Shown here: piece by piece, positions 1-6,239 of the stretch
How the letters are laid out: every line of letters starts with the position of its first letter
Position numbering within the stretch: the stretch's first letter is position 1
Source of the DNA: JAZDKP01 sp043802925
GTDB taxonomy: Bacteria; Fibrobacterota; OXYB2-FULL-49-7; JAEUSG01
NCBI GenBank assembly: GCA_043802925.1
Contig: JAZDKP010000157.1
Coordinates: 1 to 9,034 of the forward strand
Direction of reading: 5' to 3'
DNA: 9,034 bases
Program-made: the position numbers and the translations under genes
The notes under the pieces: model-generated
Told to the model about the DNA's origin: nothing
What the model saw: only the letters and a program-made list of their open reading frames with translations
The model's database searches: none

Positions 1-1
1 C

Positions 2-184
2 ATGCTTGTGAAAAACAGCACCGCAATTTGTTTTACGGATCACCGGATAAGTTTTTGGAATGCAGACCGGAAAAATGTTTCTGGAAATACTCGTGGCCAG
101 GCATTTTTTTACTTTGGAGAAGCGTTAGGAAAGTTCAAGAACGTCTTTAAGAAACACGGCTTCATCTTGGTGCCGTCAAAATGA
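2..184 (+). CDS. C-terminal part of a probable phage-type DNA N6-adenine methyltransferase (5' end outside window)
   Basis: Only the last 60 codons are visible. The frame is open to the window edge, so the ATG at position 2 is probably internal and the true start lies upstream. The tail has the look of the end of the Dam-like phage DNA adenine methyltransferase family: a beta-type segment ICFTDHRISFWN (about residues 9-20), a glycine/asparagine loop (VSGNTRGQ), then a strand AFFYFG and a closing helix-strand ending in GFILVPSK. The SAM-binding and catalytic motifs would lie upstream and cannot be checked. The stop TGA overlaps the ATG of the next gene (ATGA), which implies translational coupling with the nuclease-like product and fits a modification partner beside a restriction partner. 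The family call rests on resemblance and on the neighbour. The alternative is an uncharacterised protein of the same mobile segment. Confidence 0.5.
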   Translation: MLVKNSTAICFTDHRISFWNADRKNVSGNTRGQAFFYFGEALGKFKNVFKKHGFILVPSK

Positions 185-711
185 GCGGAGGAGCCGAAGC
201 CAATCAAAGCGGCCTTACATGGGAAGCTTGGGTTAGAACGTTCGCCAAAAGACAAGGGTTCGAAGTGCTAGGTCATTCTCTTCGTTCACGCTGTACCATT
301 CCCGAACCACTTCGTCGAATCGTATGGACGCATGTGCCCTACAGAACAATATTTCAAAACATTAAAAACCCAAGCAAAGCGTCAACAGAATACCTGGTTG
401 AATGCGGAACAGATCGCGTTCGAATTGAATGCAAATGGCAAGGCGTAGCGGGTTCGGTTGATGAAAAATATCCCTTTATGTTTCTAAACGCTGCGCTCAC
501 AATGATTGAAGATACCGTAGTCTTTGCACTTGGTGGAGAATATTTTGAAACCGGTAAGGGTGCAGAAGTGCGGAATTGGCTTACACGTGTTTGCGCCACT
601 CCGCCAGAATGGTTTTCGGAAGAAATCAAATTAAAATTATCAAAAAGGCAATTGTTGGTCTTGACACCAAACACATTCGCTAAATGGTTCCGGGAACGCT
701 TTCCAGTATAG
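181..711 (+). CDS. Small PD-(D/E)XK-superfamily nuclease-like protein, probable restriction partner
   Basis: The 176-aa product carries a plausible PD-(D/E)XK core. An N-terminal helix with WEAWVRTFAKRQGFEV (residues 14-29) supplies a conserved-type acidic residue. A strand STEYLVEC (68-75) contains candidate acids E70/E74, and the following strand DRVRIECKWQ (78-87) contains the E83-x-K85 catalytic pair. GSVDEKYPF (91-99) follows, as in nuclease-fold proteins I recall with a similar IECKWQ...GSVDEK block. A hydrophobic strand (VVFALGG, 113-119) follows. There is no signal peptide or membrane segment, so it should be cytosolic. The ATG overlaps the preceding methyltransferase-like stop by 4 bp and has no Shine-Dalgarno of its own, so translation is probably coupled. 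The pairing suggests a restriction-modification or phage-defence role, perhaps cutting unmodified DNA; this is inferred. Codons are more A/T-rich than those of genes to the right, suggesting transfer. No target specificity can be read. Confidence 0.62.
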   Translation: MSGGAEANQSGLTWEAWVRTFAKRQGFEVLGHSLRSRCTIPEPLRRIVWTHVPYRTIFQNIKNPSKASTEYLVECGTDRVRIECKWQGVAGSVDEKYPFMFLNAALTMIEDTVVFALGGEYFETGKGAEVRNWLTRVCATPPEWFSEEIKLKLSKRQLLVLTPNTFAKWFRERFPV

Positions 712-734
712 TTCCTTATTAGAGGAGCCCACTG

Positions 735-755
735 TAAATTCTATATTTGAATTTA
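735..755. terminator. AT-only-type hairpin between convergent genes, weak terminator candidate
   Basis: TAAATTC at 735-741 and GAATTTA at 749-755 are perfect inverted repeats of 7 bp around a 7-nt loop. The hairpin sits between the stop of the nuclease gene (711) and the stop of the convergent minus-strand recombinase-tail ORF (756). It is weak (one G-C pair per stem) and no clear U-tract follows on either strand, so a termination role is only a possibility. Confidence 0.25.
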
Positions 756-929
756 TCACATTCTACCCTTCCCCAACTTCATCACCGCCTCCCGCATCTG
801 CGCATCCTCAACATGCGTGTAAATCTGCTGCGACGCTTTGTCCGGCTCCACCCGATTCCGTTTCTTATTTTTCATGACCCCATAAATAGACGCTATTTCG
901 ATACATTGGTGAAGTAAATATTTAACCAT
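756..929 (-). pseudogene. Tyrosine recombinase (phage-type integrase) C-terminal remnant
   Basis: Reading the minus strand from an ATG at 929 gives a 57-codon ORF ending at TGA (758-756). Its last 25 or so residues include QQIYTHVEDAQMREAVMKLG, the typical end of tyrosine recombinases: the IYTHV block holds the family's nucleophilic Tyr and is followed by a short helical tail. The rest of the catalytic domain (Arg, HxxR, LGH blocks) is absent upstream. The preceding 30 or so residues (MVKYLLHQCIEIASIYGVMKN...) do not look like a recombinase, and a stop lies just before them. The simplest reading is a decayed integrase fragment left by a mobile element. An alternative is a small expressed ORF formed by recombination. 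No ribosome binding site is seen before either ATG (929 or 875). The fragment lies next to a restriction-type pair in an AT-rich stretch, which supports an island edge. Confidence 0.55.
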
Positions 930-950
930 ATGTTACTAAAAATTTAACCA
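920..950. repeat. Pair of 9-bp direct repeats ATTTAACCA, 22 bp apart
   Basis: ATTTAACCA occurs at 920-928 and again at 942-950, so the copies are two helical turns apart (22 bp start to start) and would face the same side of the DNA. They sit over the 5' end of the recombinase-tail ORF. Paired short repeats like this can be recombinase arm sites or repressor operators. They may also be chance in A/T-rich DNA. Confidence 0.4.
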
Positions 951-965
951 GTCTCAGGTGATAAA

Positions 966-982
966 TTGTAATGTGTTGTAAT
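966..982. repeat. Pair of 7-bp direct repeats TTGTAAT, 10 bp apart
   Basis: TTGTAAT is found at 966-972 and 976-982, spaced one helical turn apart, shortly after the ATTTAACCA pair. Position, phasing and A/T richness suggest a protein-binding cluster or attachment-site accessory sequence, but the motif is short and the role is speculative. Confidence 0.35.
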
Positions 983-1023
983 AGAACGAGATGTAGATAA
1001 TGCATTTGGTTTTCTTTCTCCCT

Positions 1024-1029
1024 TATAAT
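1024..1029 (+). promoter_or_regulatory. Candidate -10 box (TATAAT) for the 1092-1880 gene
   Basis: A perfect TATAAT consensus lies at 1024-1029 in an A/T-rich region about 63 bases before the start codon, giving a leader of roughly 55 nt. No good -35 hexamer is seen at 16-18 bp spacing (TGCATT is at 1001-1006), so an activator or a different sigma preference is possible. Confidence 0.45.
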
Positions 1030-1079
1030 CTTTTCCTTCCATTATGCCGATAATCAATACGAGCTTAAGCGTTTAAGAC

Positions 1080-1086
1080 AAGGAGG
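1080..1086 (+). promoter_or_regulatory. Strong Shine-Dalgarno AAGGAGG
   Basis: AAGGAGG lies 5 nt before the ATG at 1092. It is a near-perfect anti-16S match at good spacing. It fixes that ATG as the start and is the strongest ribosome binding site in the window. Confidence 0.85.
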
Positions 1087-1091
1087 CGGAC

Positions 1092-1880
1092 ATGCAATTC
1101 AAAAGACGTTACCCGCTCGTCGCCAAACCGGTCGACAATCCCTTCACCTTTTTCATGGATGCCATTCTTTCGGCGCGCGTCGACATCGGCATCCGCTCAA
1201 ACCAGCTCTGTGAAGACGAGGACGTGAACGTCTATTTCGCCCACCTGCTCAATAAATATGCGGATCAGGAATACATCCGTTCCATTTCCCATAACATCTG
1301 CCTGTTCGAAGTTGACATGGTTGTGAAGCAGGATGAAAAGTACGACATGCGCGACCGCTACAACCTCTACCGCCACACCGCCGAGTTCCTGCTGGTCCGC
1401 CTCGGCATCTTCAACGGCTTCAACCAGAATCTGCCGGACTACAAGAAGGCTCTTTCCATCGATAATGACGTTTACGTGGGCCGCGCGCGCGCCTATTTCG
1501 CACAGGCCTCCTCCTACGCTTACCAGCTGGGCCGGGGCAAAAGCGCCATCGGCGATGTGCTACGCAAGGTCTCGGAGAACTTCACCGTGTATCTGAATCT
1601 GCTCTATCAGGTCCGGGACCATTATCTCAACTTCGATGAGCGCTTCTCGGACGGCGAGTGGTTTCACTTTGTGCACAAGAACATCATCCAGAAGGCAGGG
1701 GTGGACTCCAAGGCGTATGTGATGCTGATGGACGAATTCCTGTCGCGGCTTTCGGCATGGAAGAAAGCGCACGGCGCGGATGACCGCGACATGGTGAAGA
1801 TACTGGGGGCGGAGCTGAAACGGCTCAACCCCGAGTTTCACTATGATCCGGAAATACTCGTTGTAAAAAATGCGGCTTGA
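1092..1880 (+). CDS. Conserved-looking protein of unknown function, 262 aa
   Basis: I do not recognise this family. The product is soluble-looking, with no signal peptide or membrane segment, and is rich in aromatic residues (many Tyr and Phe). It appears mostly helical, with few glycines or prolines after the N-terminal RRYPLVAKPVDNPF (5-18). Candidate helices are 19-30, 46-58, 85-108, 127-147, 150-180 and 205-227. Clusters such as ERFSDGEWFHFVHKN (183-197) and YDMRDRYNLYRHTAEFLL (84-101) look like conserved cores, but no catalytic motif of a known enzyme is evident. The start is secured by AAGGAGG 5 nt upstream and a TATAAT box, so it is probably monocistronic and well translated. It converges on the SpoIID-like gene with only 21 bp between stops. 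Codon use has G/C-rich third positions like the genes to its right and unlike the AT-rich segment to its left, so it looks native. Only the existence of the gene is well supported. Confidence 0.85.
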   Translation: MQFKRRYPLVAKPVDNPFTFFMDAILSARVDIGIRSNQLCEDEDVNVYFAHLLNKYADQEYIRSISHNICLFEVDMVVKQDEKYDMRDRYNLYRHTAEFLLVRLGIFNGFNQNLPDYKKALSIDNDVYVGRARAYFAQASSYAYQLGRGKSAIGDVLRKVSENFTVYLNLLYQVRDHYLNFDERFSDGEWFHFVHKNIIQKAGVDSKAYVMLMDEFLSRLSAWKKAHGADDRDMVKILGAELKRLNPEFHYDPEILVVKNAA

Positions 1881-1901
1881 ATGACAGGGAGAGAGGGGGC
1901 T

Positions 1902-3287
1902 TCAATAAACGACACGGGCAAGCCGCACGCCTGTGTAGTAAGCCCCGATAATCTCCCTGTCGTTTTTTCCGGCCCGGGCCATGCCAATGGCCCCCACCTG
2001 CGACAGTCCCACGCCGTGACCGAACCCGCGCCCCTCCGCCGTAAGCTCCCGTATCGTGTTGTCCGCGTTCTTCACCGCGGTCAGCCGGAAGCAGGCGCTC
2101 TGGAGAATGGGACGGTCGGGCTGATTGCGCCTTAGAATCCAGCGCGTCCGGTCGCCGGAGACAGTGTAAACCTTTCCCGAGACCGTGACCGCCAGGGTGC
2201 GCACGCGTCCGCAGGCGAAAGTGTCCTGCACCGTAATGTCCGTCAACGTCCCCTTTTCAAACCCCGCTATGGACTCCCCAAGCCCCTTGTTCCCAATGGC
2301 GGAAAGAGCCGGGCCGGGCCAGCGCTCGGTCCATGTCGCATATTTTGCGCCGGCGTTGAACGGGGCGTCGGGGATGGAACGGAGGTAGGGCCGGTAGCCA
2401 CGGTCGGGCCAGACATCCTCGATATTGGCCGTGCTGCCGCAGCTGGTGGAATAGTAAAAGGACTGGATGAGCGAATCGTTGAAGGTGACCACCTCGTCGC
2501 GCGTGGACTCCACGGCCTGATCCGAAAGGCGGTATTCGCCCTTCATGCCGTTGTAAACCTGGTCCGATTGGTCTGAATAGACATCGTACCCTTCGTCCGC
2601 GTGGCTGTTGAGGCGCGAATAAGTGTAGGTACGCGCCACGATGGCCTGCACCTTGAGCGCTTCAAAGAGATTGCTGTCGCGGATGCCGATTTCGTATGGC
2701 AGCACGCCGCGGAGGTAGTCCTCCACAAATATTTCGTTTATAATTGAAAGGGCGCCTGACTTTGCGGGCCGGAGTGTGAGCGAACCGCGGTAACGGTTGC
2801 CGTTGACGGAGAATGCCGCGCTGCGGTCCACCGGAACCAGGGTGACGGCCATGCCGGAAGTGAGGGGCATACGGCGGCCGGCGAATGAAAGGATCCCGCC
2901 TTTGTACTCCGCCACGGCCTTGTCCGACGCGAAGCCTTCTTTGGTATTGTTATGGTAAAAGACAAAGCCATTGGAAAAAGTTACGGGCACAGGGGATTTG
3001 GATTGAGAAAGGAGCACCCGGACCGAATTGCGCGTCACGCGGCAATCGAGCGGACGGGGCAAGGCGGGCGCGGGCGTAATGGCAAGGGTATCCGGGGCCA
3101 TGACCGGTGCAGCCGGGGCAGGAATCGGTAACGCGGGCGGAGGGGTCGTGTCGGCCGGAGGGATGGCAACAACGACTCGCGTATCCGGGAGAGGGGCCAC
3201 GGACGGCGAGGACTTTACAATTGGCTTAAGGCAGCCGGAGAGCGCGAGCAGGAGAAGCAGGCCGTGCGCGGGCCAACGGAACCTCAC
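1902..3287 (-). CDS. SpoIID/LytB-domain lipoprotein (probable peptidoglycan lytic transglycosylase or amidase enhancer)
   Basis: The 461-aa product starts with a lipoprotein signal: hydrophobic GLLLLLALSGC with lipobox LSGC, Cys19 the lipidation site. A Pro/Ala-rich linker (about 32-80) follows, as expected for a tether. The SpoIID domain spans about 85-461. It shows VEDYLRGVLPYEIG (188-201), in which E199 aligns with the catalytic Glu of SpoIID, then QAIVARTYTYS (214-224), QSFYYSTSCGSTAN (275-288) and the closing GRGFGHGVGLSQVGAIGMA (419-437). The family trims glycan strands lacking stem peptides (SpoIID) or stimulates amidases (LytB); here it would act on the periplasmic wall, anchored to a membrane. 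It starts with GTG at 3287, overlapping the def stop by 4 bp (GTGA), so translation is coupled to def. It is the last gene of the run. Nothing nearby indicates sporulation, so a role in division or wall turnover is more likely. Confidence 0.92.
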   Translation of the reverse strand: MRFRWPAHGLLLLLALSGCLKPIVKSSPSVAPLPDTRVVVAIPPADTTPPPALPIPAPAAPVMAPDTLAITPAPALPRPLDCRVTRNSVRVLLSQSKSPVPVTFSNGFVFYHNNTKEGFASDKAVAEYKGGILSFAGRRMPLTSGMAVTLVPVDRSAAFSVNGNRYRGSLTLRPAKSGALSIINEIFVEDYLRGVLPYEIGIRDSNLFEALKVQAIVARTYTYSRLNSHADEGYDVYSDQSDQVYNGMKGEYRLSDQAVESTRDEVVTFNDSLIQSFYYSTSCGSTANIEDVWPDRGYRPYLRSIPDAPFNAGAKYATWTERWPGPALSAIGNKGLGESIAGFEKGTLTDITVQDTFACGRVRTLAVTVSGKVYTVSGDRTRWILRRNQPDRPILQSACFRLTAVKNADNTIRELTAEGRGFGHGVGLSQVGAIGMARAGKNDREIIGAYYTGVRLARVVY

Positions 3288-3805
3288 TCACGGCCTTCGG
3301 CGATGGCCTTGAGGTCGCGGCGGATCATCAACCGCCGCGCGGCCGATATTTTATCGATGAAGAGCATGCCGTGCAGGTGGTCGTACTCGTGCTGGATGAT
3401 GCGCGCGCGTACGCCGTTCACCCCTTTTTCCTCGCGTTTTTCGCCGTGGCGGTCGATGTACGCTATGTCGAGGATGTTTTTGCGCTTGACATCCTCGCGG
3501 ATTTCGGGCACCGAGAGGCAACCCTCTTCCTGCGTGCAGGATTCGCCGTAAACCTTCAGGAGCACCGGATTGATGAAGACCTCTTCGGTGCCACCGGTCT
3601 TGGTCTCGCGGTCATAAGTGGCGTTTAACACGAAGAGGCTTACGGACTCGCCCACCTGATTGGCGGCGAGTCCCACGCCGTCGTTGTGGTACATGGTCTC
3701 GAACAGGTCCGCGATGAGCGCGTCAAGTTCGTCAAAGGCCTTGACCTCTTTGGTCCTTTTTTTCAGAAAAGGGTCGCCGAAAAGGCGGAGTTCACGCATG
3801 GACAT
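3284..3805 (-). CDS. def: Peptide deformylase
   Basis: This 173-aa metalloenzyme removes the formyl group from the initiator Met of nascent proteins at the ribosome. All three family motifs are intact: GVGLAANQ (43-50), EEGCLS (93-98) with metal ligand C96, and QHEYDH (138-143) with ligands H139 and H143 and catalytic E140. Length and the early LRLFGDPFLKKRTKEV segment are normal for the bacterial family. An insertion-like NATYDRETKTGGTEEVFINP stretch (61-80) is within family variation. The first ATG (3805) has AAGG 4 nt upstream. A second ATG two codons on (MSM) could also serve. The gene lies 6 bp after the yajC stop and overlaps the SpoIID-like start by 4 bp. It is not next to fmt, its frequent partner, in this window. 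Confidence 0.97.
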   Translation of the reverse strand: MSMRELRLFGDPFLKKRTKEVKAFDELDALIADLFETMYHNDGVGLAANQVGESVSLFVLNATYDRETKTGGTEEVFINPVLLKVYGESCTQEEGCLSVPEIREDVKRKNILDIAYIDRHGEKREEKGVNGVRARIIQHEYDHLHGMLFIDKISAARRLMIRRDLKAIAEGRE

Positions 3806-3811
3806 GACGCC

Positions 3812-4159
3812 TTACTTTTCCCCTTTCAGCTCTTTTTCCATCTCGGGCGTTACGACAGTGGCCACCGCGCTCTTCTTGAAATCGACTTCGGTATCGGGCG
3901 CAATCTTGAGCGTCACCACATTGCCCTTGACGCCCGTGACCAGGCCCAGGATGCCGCCGATGGTCACGACTTTATCGCCCTTTTTGATGCTTTCGAGCAG
4001 TTTCTTGGTTTCTTTCTGCTTTTTTGACTGGGGCCTGATAATAAAGAAGTAGAAGACCACGAAGATGATGATCATCATGGGCAGGATGCTTCCGAGGCCC
4101 GCGGCGCCTGCGGGTGCGCCGGTCGGTGCGGAGGACTGGGCATAGACGAGTGACAGCAT
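3812..4159 (-). CDS. yajC: Sec translocon accessory protein YajC
   Basis: The 115-aa product has the full YajC layout. A short Ala/Gly/Pro-rich N-terminus (8-23) precedes one membrane segment (about 25-41, PMMIIIFVVFYFFII), followed directly by the family RPQSKKQKE block (42-50). The small cytoplasmic domain has GDKVVTIGGILG (61-72) and a final Val-rich strand. YajC associates with SecDF and SecYEG in the inner membrane and supports preprotein export. The start has AAGGAG 5 nt upstream. It is usually found beside secD/secF or tgt. Here it sits 17 bp after an MsbA-like exporter and 6 bp before def, with no secD in view, so its operon has a less common arrangement. Confidence 0.96.
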   Translation of the reverse strand: MLSLVYAQSSAPTGAPAGAAGLGSILPMMIIIFVVFYFFIIRPQSKKQKETKKLLESIKKGDKVVTIGGILGLVTGVKGNVVTLKIAPDTEVDFKKSAVATVVTPEMEKELKGEK

Positions 4160-4164
4160 GGGGA

Positions 4165-4170
4165 CTCCTT
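4165..4170 (-). promoter_or_regulatory. Shine-Dalgarno AAGGAG for yajC
   Basis: Within the 17-bp gap between the exporter stop and yajC, AAGGAG on the minus strand lies 5 nt before the ATG at 4159. This supports independent initiation on a shared transcript. Confidence 0.75.
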
Positions 4171-4176
4171 ATGGGT

Positions 4177-6132
4177 TTAGGTGTTTTCGTTGGAACCGGT
4201 GTTTTCCGGGCGCGGGGCGTCGCGGAACTGCAGGTCGTAAAGCCGCTTGTAGGTGCCGTTCTTTGCAATCAACGCGTCGTGGCCTCCCTGCTCGGAGATT
4301 TCGCCGTTTTCAATGACCAGAATCTTGTTTGCGCGTTTGATGGTGGAGAGGCGGTGCGCGATGACCACGGCCGTGCGGTCCTTGACCAGGTTGTCGATGG
4401 CCGTCTGGACCTTGGCCTCGGATTCGTTGTCGAGCGCGGAGGTGGCCTCGTCAAAGATGAGGATGTCGGGGTTGCGGAGGATGGCGCGCGCGATGCAGAG
4501 CCGCTGGCGCTGGCCGCCCGAAAGGCTTGTGCCGCGCTCGCCGACGACGGTGTCGTATTTTTGTGGAAGCTTTTCGATGAACTCCGTGGCATTGGCCACT
4601 TCAGCCGCCGCAGTCACGGCCAAAGCCGTGGCATGCGGGTCCCCGTAGGCGATGTTGCTGCGCACGGTGTCGTGGAACAGGAGCGTTTCCTGCGTGACCA
4701 CGCCCATTTTGTCGCGCAGCGAGGCGAGCGTGTAGTCCCGGATGCTACGGCCGTCGATGAGCACCTCGCCCTGCTCGGGGTCGTAGAGCCGTGGGAGCAG
4801 GTCCACCAGCGTGGTCTTGCCGCCGCCCGAGGGGCCTACCAGGGCCACGATTTCGCCCTTGCGGATGGTAAAGCTCAGGTTCTTGAGCACGGGCGTGCCG
4901 GGACGGTAGCTGAAGGTCACGTTCCGGAATTCAATTGCGTCCCGGAACTCCGACAGCGGGATCGCACCGGGCGATTCCTGCACCGCGGGTTCCATGTCGA
5001 TGATTTCAAAGACACGGCCCGCGACCACAAGCCCGCGCTGCATGTTGACGAAATAGGTGTTAAGGTCCTTGATGGGTTTCATCATGGCGAACATGAAGGC
5101 GATGTACACGATAAAGTCGCCGCCGGTCATGGTGGAGTCCGGATTCATCACGCGGCTTTTAAGGGCGTAAATGACGATGCCCAGGCCGAGGAGCGTGGTG
5201 ATGAATTCGGAGATGGGGGCCGCGAGGGAATCGTAGCGCGACATGCGCATGGTCAGCTTCTGGAAGTCAATCACGGCCCGGTGGTACCGCGCAGACTCGT
5301 GCGCCTGCTTGTTGGACACGATGACGAGGCGGATGCTGTGGAAGGCCTCCTGTGCCACGGAGGAAATGTGGCCCGCAAGCTCCTGCAGTTTGCTCTGGTA
5401 CTGCTTGAGGAACTGCGCCAGCCGGTCGAGCAGGAAAATAAGCGGTGGGAAGCAGACGATGAGGATGAGCGTGAGCCGGAAGTCCATATAGAGGATCATC
5501 GCGAAATAAAAGACGACCATGGCGATGTTGGTAAGGATGCCCGCGGCCATGGTGATGATGAGGTCCTGGATGACGTTGACCTCGCCGATGACGCGGTTCA
5601 TGAGATAGCCGGTCTTGTGCTGGTTGAAGAAGGGCATGGAGAAGGTGAGCACGCGGTTGTAAATGTCCATGCGCACACGGGTCATGACGCGCAGGTTGAG
5701 CGAGAGGAAGACAAGCCGGCGCGCGTATTCACTCGCGGTCTTGATGCCCACTCCGAGCATGATGAACAGGGAGACAAAAACGAGGATGTCGGTAATGGAA
5801 CCGGTCTTGAGGTAGTTGTTGAAGCGGTTGCTGATTTCGGCCTTGGCCGCTTTGACCTCCTTTTCCCGTTTTGCGACCTGGAGGGCGTTTTGGCCCGCGG
5901 TTCGCGCCATATCTTTCACAAAAGCGAGGGAGGCGCCGTGCACGGCGTTCTTTTCAGAGGAGATGAGCTCTTGTTTGGACTTGACGAGGATGCCGTCAAA
6001 GATGGGTTTGAGCATGACGAGGCTCACCGCGCTCGATACGGTGAGAATCATAATGAGGCAGACGCCCAGGAACGCGAGCGGCAGGTGCGGGACCAGGTAG
6101 GCGAAACATCGTTTGAGAAGACGGAAATTCAT
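4177..6132 (-). CDS. msbA: MsbA-type ABC exporter (fused membrane and ATPase half-transporter)
   Basis: This is a 651-aa half-transporter expected to work as a homodimer in the inner membrane. The N-terminal type-IV exporter domain (about 1-375) has membrane segments near 18-42, 114-132, 195-216, 218-236, 306-324 and 338-354. The ATPase domain (400-635) is complete: A-loop Tyr409, Walker A GPSGGGKT (433-440), Q-loop Gln481, signature LSGGQ (537-541), Walker B ILIFDE (557-562), D-loop SALD (565-568) and switch His593. The pattern is closest to MsbA/lipid exporters, which flip lipid A-core or related lipids; substrate is inferred. The loop between the first two membrane segments is unusually long and charged (about 48-112), which makes the protein longer than the E. 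coli type (582 aa). I chose ATG 6132; an in-frame TTG at 6174 would add a proline-rich stretch and has no better ribosome site. It is the first gene of the minus-strand operon. Confidence 0.88.
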   Translation of the reverse strand: MNFRLLKRCFAYLVPHLPLAFLGVCLIMILTVSSAVSLVMLKPIFDGILVKSKQELISSEKNAVHGASLAFVKDMARTAGQNALQVAKREKEVKAAKAEISNRFNNYLKTGSITDILVFVSLFIMLGVGIKTASEYARRLVFLSLNLRVMTRVRMDIYNRVLTFSMPFFNQHKTGYLMNRVIGEVNVIQDLIITMAAGILTNIAMVVFYFAMILYMDFRLTLILIVCFPPLIFLLDRLAQFLKQYQSKLQELAGHISSVAQEAFHSIRLVIVSNKQAHESARYHRAVIDFQKLTMRMSRYDSLAAPISEFITTLLGLGIVIYALKSRVMNPDSTMTGGDFIVYIAFMFAMMKPIKDLNTYFVNMQRGLVVAGRVFEIIDMEPAVQESPGAIPLSEFRDAIEFRNVTFSYRPGTPVLKNLSFTIRKGEIVALVGPSGGGKTTLVDLLPRLYDPEQGEVLIDGRSIRDYTLASLRDKMGVVTQETLLFHDTVRSNIAYGDPHATALAVTAAAEVANATEFIEKLPQKYDTVVGERGTSLSGGQRQRLCIARAILRNPDILIFDEATSALDNESEAKVQTAIDNLVKDRTAVVIAHRLSTIKRANKILVIENGEISEQGGHDALIAKNGTYKRLYDLQFRDAPRPENTGSNENT

Positions 6133-6191
6133 CCGGACTAAAATAATAAATGGAGGCGGAGGGGTGGAAGGCAAAACGGGAATGGTATTGT

Positions 6192-6221
6192 GTATATTTC
6201 AACAAACATAAGGAATGTAAA
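6192..6221 (-). promoter_or_regulatory. Candidate minus-strand promoter for the msbA-yajC-def operon
   Basis: In the 107-bp divergent gap the minus strand reads TTTACA (6221-6216), then an 18-bp spacer, then ATATAC (6197-6192), a moderate match to a sigma-70-type promoter. It would give a leader of about 55 nt before the exporter ATG. The opposite strand presumably has its own promoter for the CoA-transferase gene, but I see no clear one. Confidence 0.3.
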
Positions 6222-6239
6222 ACGGTCAAACGCTTCCCC

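Larger units (their letters stand above)
712..1091. other. AT-rich junction region between the acquired segment and the GC-richer chromosome
   Basis: About 380 bases separate the nuclease gene from the next confident gene. The stretch holds a small AT-rich inverted repeat (735-755), a minus-strand ORF ending in a recombinase-like tail (756-929), two sets of short direct repeats (920-950 and 966-982), and a probable promoter and ribosome binding site for the downstream gene. Base composition is strongly A/T-rich from about 880 to 1050 and rises abruptly in the gene at 1092. No RNA gene was recognised. Confidence 0.6.

Noticed and set aside
354..674. Minus-strand open frame inside the nuclease gene
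   Set aside because: It is a shadow of the plus-strand gene that has the IECK motif and a coupled start; no ribosome site or family match.
4114..6141. Plus-strand open frame of 675 codons antisense to the ABC exporter
   Set aside because: It mirrors a gene with every ABC ATPase motif. Its translation is His/Asp/Glu/Val-rich and low in family-like features, typical of an antisense shadow in GC-rich coding DNA.
6133..6174. Extended TTG start for the exporter
   Set aside because: It adds a proline-rich 14-residue stretch before MNFRLLKR, uses a rare start codon and has no better ribosome site.
6150..6239. ATG 30 codons upstream of the chosen CoA-transferase start
   Set aside because: The extra residues do not resemble the family and the fold begins soon after M at 6240. 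The weak ribosome site at 6240 leaves some doubt.
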